From positions 1 to 44,180 of IMG/VR virus record IMGVR_UViG_3300021963_000229: DNA of 44,180 nucleotides. One strand, given 5' to 3'. This DNA comes from a virus. A program made the position numbers and the translations under genes. Shown here piece after piece: positions 41,114-44,180 of this stretch. The notes below the pieces were generated by a model, which was not told where the DNA came from, made no database searches, and saw only the letters and a program-made list of their open reading frames with translations. Numbering within the stretch: position 1 is the first letter of the stretch; each line of letters starts with the position of its first letter.

Positions 41114-42713
41114 TGCACAAACTATAGATACAACAGGCAATGTTGTAAACAACAATCAATGGAATAACGCAGTATATCAAAATCAATTAACCTGTTGGGG
41201 ATATGGAGATCCTGGATACTGCGGACCTAATCCAATAGTACGTCCGGGTGGTAATATAAACTTTAGTTACGGTACTGCAGACTTATATCAAATTAAGTCA
41301 ATTGCTAGCATACTGCCTAATTCAGGAACTGGTCTACAAGTTAGTGGATTTAATTTTGGATTTACTGCTAAAAATGGCAATGGCTGGGACGATGGCAGAC
41401 AAGATTACTTAAGTGCATACGTAACACTTTATAATAAAACTGGTGGAGTAGCTGCCAACTATGATTATACTCAGTATACCAATCAAAGATATAATTGGAC
41501 TCAATTTAATTTTTCAGAAACGTTTACAACACCATATGCAGTACCTGAGCTATCAAATGTCCGTTATGGATTAATTGGTCGGGATAATAACTTTTGGGCA
41601 GGACCGTACGGGCCTGAAGTGTACGGGGTTAATTTCTCACTAAAGTATAGCGTAGACCCTTGTTCAACCAATGTTTATTACAGTACAAGTTGCAGTGGAT
41701 ACTTTGATGCACTAGCTAAATTAGCGCCAGCATCTACCACAAATACTACTTTAGCATATACGCCGCCACCTGATAGTCCTGAACCACCTACACCACCTCC
41801 TGGTGAAAACGGTGGAACACAACCTCAACAAGGGCTACCTCCACCTCCTGGAGCACCGCTTCCACCAGGCCAAGCCCCACAACAACAAGCTAGTCAACAA
41901 ACTGCACCCGCAGCAACACAAGCTAGTCCACAAGAAAAGTCTAGTGGTGGAGCATCAAACGTAGGCTTTGCACTATCCCTAATAGCCAAGAATTCAGAGC
42001 GTGAAAAAGCAGTGGCACAACAAGTAGTGGCTACTGCAGAGTCTCAAGCTCAAGCAGCAGGTGATAGAGCACAACAAACTGCAACGGCTACTGCAAGCGC
42101 AGCAGTAGCACAAAGCACCGCAAGCATGGACAGTGGTTTTTCAGGAACAGGTATTCAGGCCTCCAACTCTAGCAGCCGCAGCAGTGTAGGCTTAGTAGCT
42201 ATGCAACAGCAGTCTAGTTCAACAACACTGCTAAGCGCTCAGAGTTTTATAACAACAACTAGTCAGCAAAATACTGGACCCCAACTTGTAGCACCTGCGA
42301 CATTTGAGCAAATACAAAGTACGCAAAATTACTCAATATTTGCTGTACAGGAATATCGTCAGCAAGAATCCGAGCAGATCACGCAAACTGTGAACTTTTT
42401 AACTGACTTAAATAGTCCACTCAAGCAAATACTTGATGCTCAACAGTTTCAACAGGCTAGCACAGACGCGCCGCCGCAAACACAACGTCGTGACACCACT
42501 CCCAACGAATTGGCAGTAGGTGTTAATATAGCACAAATGGCAACACAGCCACAAGGTTATGGTAATTATTTAAATCTTGTATTACGTGATGCAAGTTTTT
42601 ACGAACCCAAGGAAGTTTATCGAAATCAAACAGTTATCGATAATGTAAGAGTTTTACGCGGTTTAGGGTCGGATCAAAAGCATCAAGACTTAGTAAACCT
42701 GCAATACAAATAG
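41049..42713 (+). CDS. Secreted Pro/Gln/Ala-rich protein with overlapping signal peptide
   Basis: A 554-residue protein starting inside the previous gene: GGAG (41038-41041) is 7 bases before ATG 41049, and residues 1-24 form a Sec signal peptide (L-L-R-K-L-V-L-V-L-C-W-A-C-W, cleavage after S-N-A). The 65 overlapping bases code the hydrophobic tail of the upstream protein in one frame and this signal peptide in the other. Residues 25-225 form an aromatic, Gly-rich beta domain. Next is a Pro-rich hinge (about 230-285), an Ala/Gln/Ser helical region (about 290-400) and a Gln-rich C-terminal domain with A-S-F-Y-E-P-K-E-V-Y. No family recognised. Probably works with the neighbour at or beyond the inner membrane. 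Confidence 0.75.
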   Translation: MILLRKLVLVLCWACWFTNSSNAQTIDTTGNVVNNNQWNNAVYQNQLTCWGYGDPGYCGPNPIVRPGGNINFSYGTADLYQIKSIASILPNSGTGLQVSGFNFGFTAKNGNGWDDGRQDYLSAYVTLYNKTGGVAANYDYTQYTNQRYNWTQFNFSETFTTPYAVPELSNVRYGLIGRDNNFWAGPYGPEVYGVNFSLKYSVDPCSTNVYYSTSCSGYFDALAKLAPASTTNTTLAYTPPPDSPEPPTPPPGENGGTQPQQGLPPPPGAPLPPGQAPQQQASQQTAPAATQASPQEKSSGGASNVGFALSLIAKNSEREKAVAQQVVATAESQAQAAGDRAQQTATATASAAVAQSTASMDSGFSGTGIQASNSSSRSSVGLVAMQQQSSSTTLLSAQSFITTTSQQNTGPQLVAPATFEQIQSTQNYSIFAVQEYRQQESEQITQTVNFLTDLNSPLKQILDAQQFQQASTDAPPQTQRRDTTPNELAVGVNIAQMATQPQGYGNYLNLVLRDASFYEPKEVYRNQTVIDNVRVLRGLGSDQKHQDLVNLQYK

Positions 42714-42721
42714 GAGTTAGT

Positions 42722-43279
42722 ATGGCAGAAGATTTAAACAAAAAAGTTGAAGAACTAGAAGCTGCAGCTAAAAAATATGCATCAAAAGATACTGTTATTA
42801 GCGTTGGCGGATATGAATTTACACCTGCTAAACTAATGGTAGCTGCTACTATTGTAAGTTCTACCCTAGGCGGTTTGTATGGTACTTTTGAAGTATACAA
42901 AGATTACATGGGTATGAAGAAAAAAATTGCTGAATACATTACTCCAGACTTGTCAGAGTTTGATAAGCGTTTAGCAGTAATTGAGCAGAATTCAGCTAAA
43001 ACTGCTGACTATACCCGTGACATTAAAGTTGACTTAAAAAACGACTTGCGTAGAAATGAAACTGTTACTGAAACAATTGAGCGATCAGTAAAACAATCGC
43101 AACGTGAAATCGACACAGACTTAAAAACAATTCAAAAAGATTTGCGTGCTAGTTTAGATCGTACTCGTGACGATATGGAAAAACTAAAACGTGATACCGA
43201 TTCCAGGCTTGATAAGTTAAATCGGGAAGTAGACTCAAAAATACAAAAAGCTATTGATAACCCATTGGCCAACAAGTAA
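42722..43279 (+). CDS. Membrane-anchored coiled-coil protein
   Basis: A 185-residue protein with TAGGAG overlapping the previous stop. The N-terminus is charged, a hydrophobic stretch lies near residues 37-58 (A-K-L-M-V-A-A-T-I-V-S-S-T-L-G-G-L-Y-G), and the remaining ~120 residues are a continuous Lys/Asp/Glu/Arg coiled coil. It may span the inner membrane with a long rod. No enzyme motif. Its stop overlaps the ATG of the next small gene. Function unknown; the context is a run of secreted and membrane proteins after the lysis cassette. Confidence 0.75.
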   Translation: MAEDLNKKVEELEAAAKKYASKDTVISVGGYEFTPAKLMVAATIVSSTLGGLYGTFEVYKDYMGMKKKIAEYITPDLSEFDKRLAVIEQNSAKTADYTRDIKVDLKNDLRRNETVTETIERSVKQSQREIDTDLKTIQKDLRASLDRTRDDMEKLKRDTDSRLDKLNREVDSKIQKAIDNPLANK

Positions 43280-43410
43280 TGGCTACGATGTTTCTTGCCT
43301 TTATACTAAATTATACTAAACCACCAGAATATGAATGCGTGCGATGGGCATGGTCTGGAGATGTGTATAATCGAAAGGTAGTCTGTTTAGAGTGGAGGAA
43401 GAAAAAATGA
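43279..43410 (+). CDS. Very small conserved-looking protein (43 residues)
   Basis: The ATG shares a base with the preceding stop (TAATG), and the TGA overlaps the next gene's ATG by 4 bases (ATGA). This tight coupling on both sides strongly supports translation. The product begins M-A-T-M-F-L-A-F-I-L-N-Y and continues with P-P-E-Y-E-C-V-R-W-A-W-S-G-D-V, then V-V-C-L-E-W-R and a Lys tail. It has two Cys, three Trp and a short hydrophobic start, too short for a firm membrane call. No family named. Confidence 0.7.
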   Translation: MATMFLAFILNYTKPPEYECVRWAWSGDVYNRKVVCLEWRKKK

Positions 43411-43901
43411 TAGATCCAATAACCGCATTAGCGGGGATACAATCAGCAATTTCAATGGTAAAGAAAGCCAGCGCAGTTGCTAACGATTTAGGGTCGTTAG
43501 CACCAATGATTGGTAAAATGTTTGACGCTAAGAGCACGGCTACTAAAGCTTTAATGGAAGCAAAGAAGTCTAAAAAAGGTTCAAACATGGGTACAGCTCT
43601 ACAAATAGAGATGGCCTTAGAACAAGCCAGGGCATTTGAAGAAGAACTTAAAATGTTGTTTATGCAAACTGGTAAGATAGATGTGTGGAATAAAATTAAA
43701 GCTCGTCAAGCAGAGATGGACGCAGACGATGCTAATGATATAAGACTTTTTAATGCTCAAGAACGTGCACGTAAACAAAAAGAACAAGAATTAAATGAAT
43801 GGGCGGTAATATTAAGTGTTTGTGCATTTATTTTGTTTATATTGTTTGTTGGTGGATATGAAATGATGCAATACTGTCAGACTAATAGGTGCGGCCGATG
43901 A
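43407..43901 (+). CDS. C-terminally membrane-anchored helical protein
   Basis: A 164-residue protein. The start is ATG 43407 with GGAGG (43394-43398) at good spacing; the open frame extends to a GTG at 43392 that lies inside the ribosome binding site region. Residues 1-55 are amphipathic Ala/Lys/Ser helices, 60-125 charged coiled coil, and 132-155 one membrane segment (W-A-V-I-L-S-V-C-A-F-I-L-F-I-L-F-V-G-G), followed by a short tail with two Cys (Y-C-Q-T-N-R-C). A tail-anchored protein, probably with a cytoplasmic coiled coil. Function unknown. Confidence 0.72.
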   Translation: MIDPITALAGIQSAISMVKKASAVANDLGSLAPMIGKMFDAKSTATKALMEAKKSKKGSNMGTALQIEMALEQARAFEEELKMLFMQTGKIDVWNKIKARQAEMDADDANDIRLFNAQERARKQKEQELNEWAVILSVCAFILFILFVGGYEMMQYCQTNRCGR

Positions 43902-44047
43902 ATGAATACCAAAAAACAGCCGATTTGTGCTTTAAAATATTTGTTTATGGAAGTGTAGCACTATATTTCTTTGGTTTTTTAAAATTTTTACCCAACGATT
44001 TATCGGATAAAATCGTTAATTTATTACTAGGAAAAGTAGGCTTGTAG
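43898..44047 (+). CDS. Small single-TM protein (49 residues)
   Basis: The ATG at 43898 overlaps the previous stop in an ATGA. The product has a short polar start (M-N-E-Y-Q-K-T-A-D), a membrane segment (C-F-K-I-F-V-Y-G-S-V-A-L-Y-F-F-G-F-L) and an amphipathic end (L-S-D-K-I-V-N-L-L-L-G-K). The size and shape are those of a small holin or membrane regulator, but there is no direct evidence. Its TAG is followed at once by the ATG of the next gene. Confidence 0.65.
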   Translation: MNEYQKTADLCFKIFVYGSVALYFFGFLKFLPNDLSDKIVNLLLGKVGL

Positions 44048-44180
44048 ATGCATAATGATTTAAAACTATTTAAATGGGCAATAGTCTTGCTATCCATACC
44101 TGTGGCTTTGGCATTTTTTGGTAAGGATAGTTTTAGATACCCTTGCCAAGATCCAGCAAACTGGGACAAAGATTTTTGTA
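44048..44180 (+). CDS. Small membrane protein, 3' end cut by window edge
   Basis: It starts directly after the previous TAG (ATG 44048) and is still open at the right edge, giving 44 visible residues. There is a membrane segment (W-A-I-V-L-L-S-I-P-V-A-L-A-F-F) and then R-Y-P-C-Q-D-P-A-N-W-D-K-D-F-C. The Y-P-C-Q-D-P-x-N-W pattern with a following Cys is a recurring ending of short membrane proteins in aquatic phages, with no assigned function that I know. Confidence 0.65.
   Translation, partial: MHNDLKLFKWAIVLLSIPVALAFFGKDSFRYPCQDPANWDKDFC

Overview
The window is about 44 kb of a tailed double-stranded DNA phage genome with a long non-contractile (siphovirus-type, lambda-like) tail. Every supported gene is on the + strand. 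Genes are packed with 1- or 4-base start/stop overlaps. The DNA looks AT-rich by eye, with Shine-Dalgarno sites and two near-consensus sigma70 promoters. A lipoprotein o-spanin candidate next to an endolysin points to a Gram-negative host. The very large fibre, the collagen-like, Calx-beta-like and cupredoxin-like fibre domains, and the bilin genes are typical of aquatic (marine or freshwater) viruses. I cannot name the host. Terminase, portal, protease, integrase and replication genes are not in the window, and I saw no tRNA, IS element or CRISPR array.

Layout. (1) 3-5806, head and tail tube: a major capsid protein cut by the left edge, a terminator plus a second hairpin, a gp6-like connector, an unrecognised neck-region protein, a tail terminator, the tail tube, and a tail assembly chaperone pair joined by a -1 frameshift site (GGGAAAC plus hairpin). 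(2) 5790-22242, tail core: after a terminator and a consensus promoter come the tape measure, two minor tail proteins, one protein joining lambda K-, I- and J-like parts, and three tip or fibre proteins ending in a strong terminator. (3) 22246-37449, adhesion block: a second, nearly identical promoter precedes a membrane-anchored coiled coil, a string of small structural proteins, a 2009-residue fibre, three paralogous fibres (one with a type-1 copper site), a Gly-rich adhesin-like protein and two fibre assembly chaperone-like genes. (4) 37451-38654: a heme oxygenase and a ferredoxin-dependent bilin reductase, overlapping by 20 bases. (5) 38700-39996, lysis: two-TM spanin-like protein, o-spanin lipoprotein, GH19 endolysin. 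(6) 39998-44180: two proteins with Sec-type signal peptides (one very Asn-rich), membrane/coiled-coil proteins and several very small genes, the last running off the right edge.

The most notable system is the two-gene bilin module. By family knowledge it would open heme to biliverdin and then reduce biliverdin with host ferredoxin, releasing iron and CO. It sits in the late structural/lysis transcript of a siphovirus that shows no photosynthesis gene in this window. Related phage heme oxygenase/bilin reductase pairs are known from cyanophages (pebS) and from metagenomic phages (pcyX), so the enzyme families are not new. The phage type, the gene context and the altered active-site positions deserve attention.
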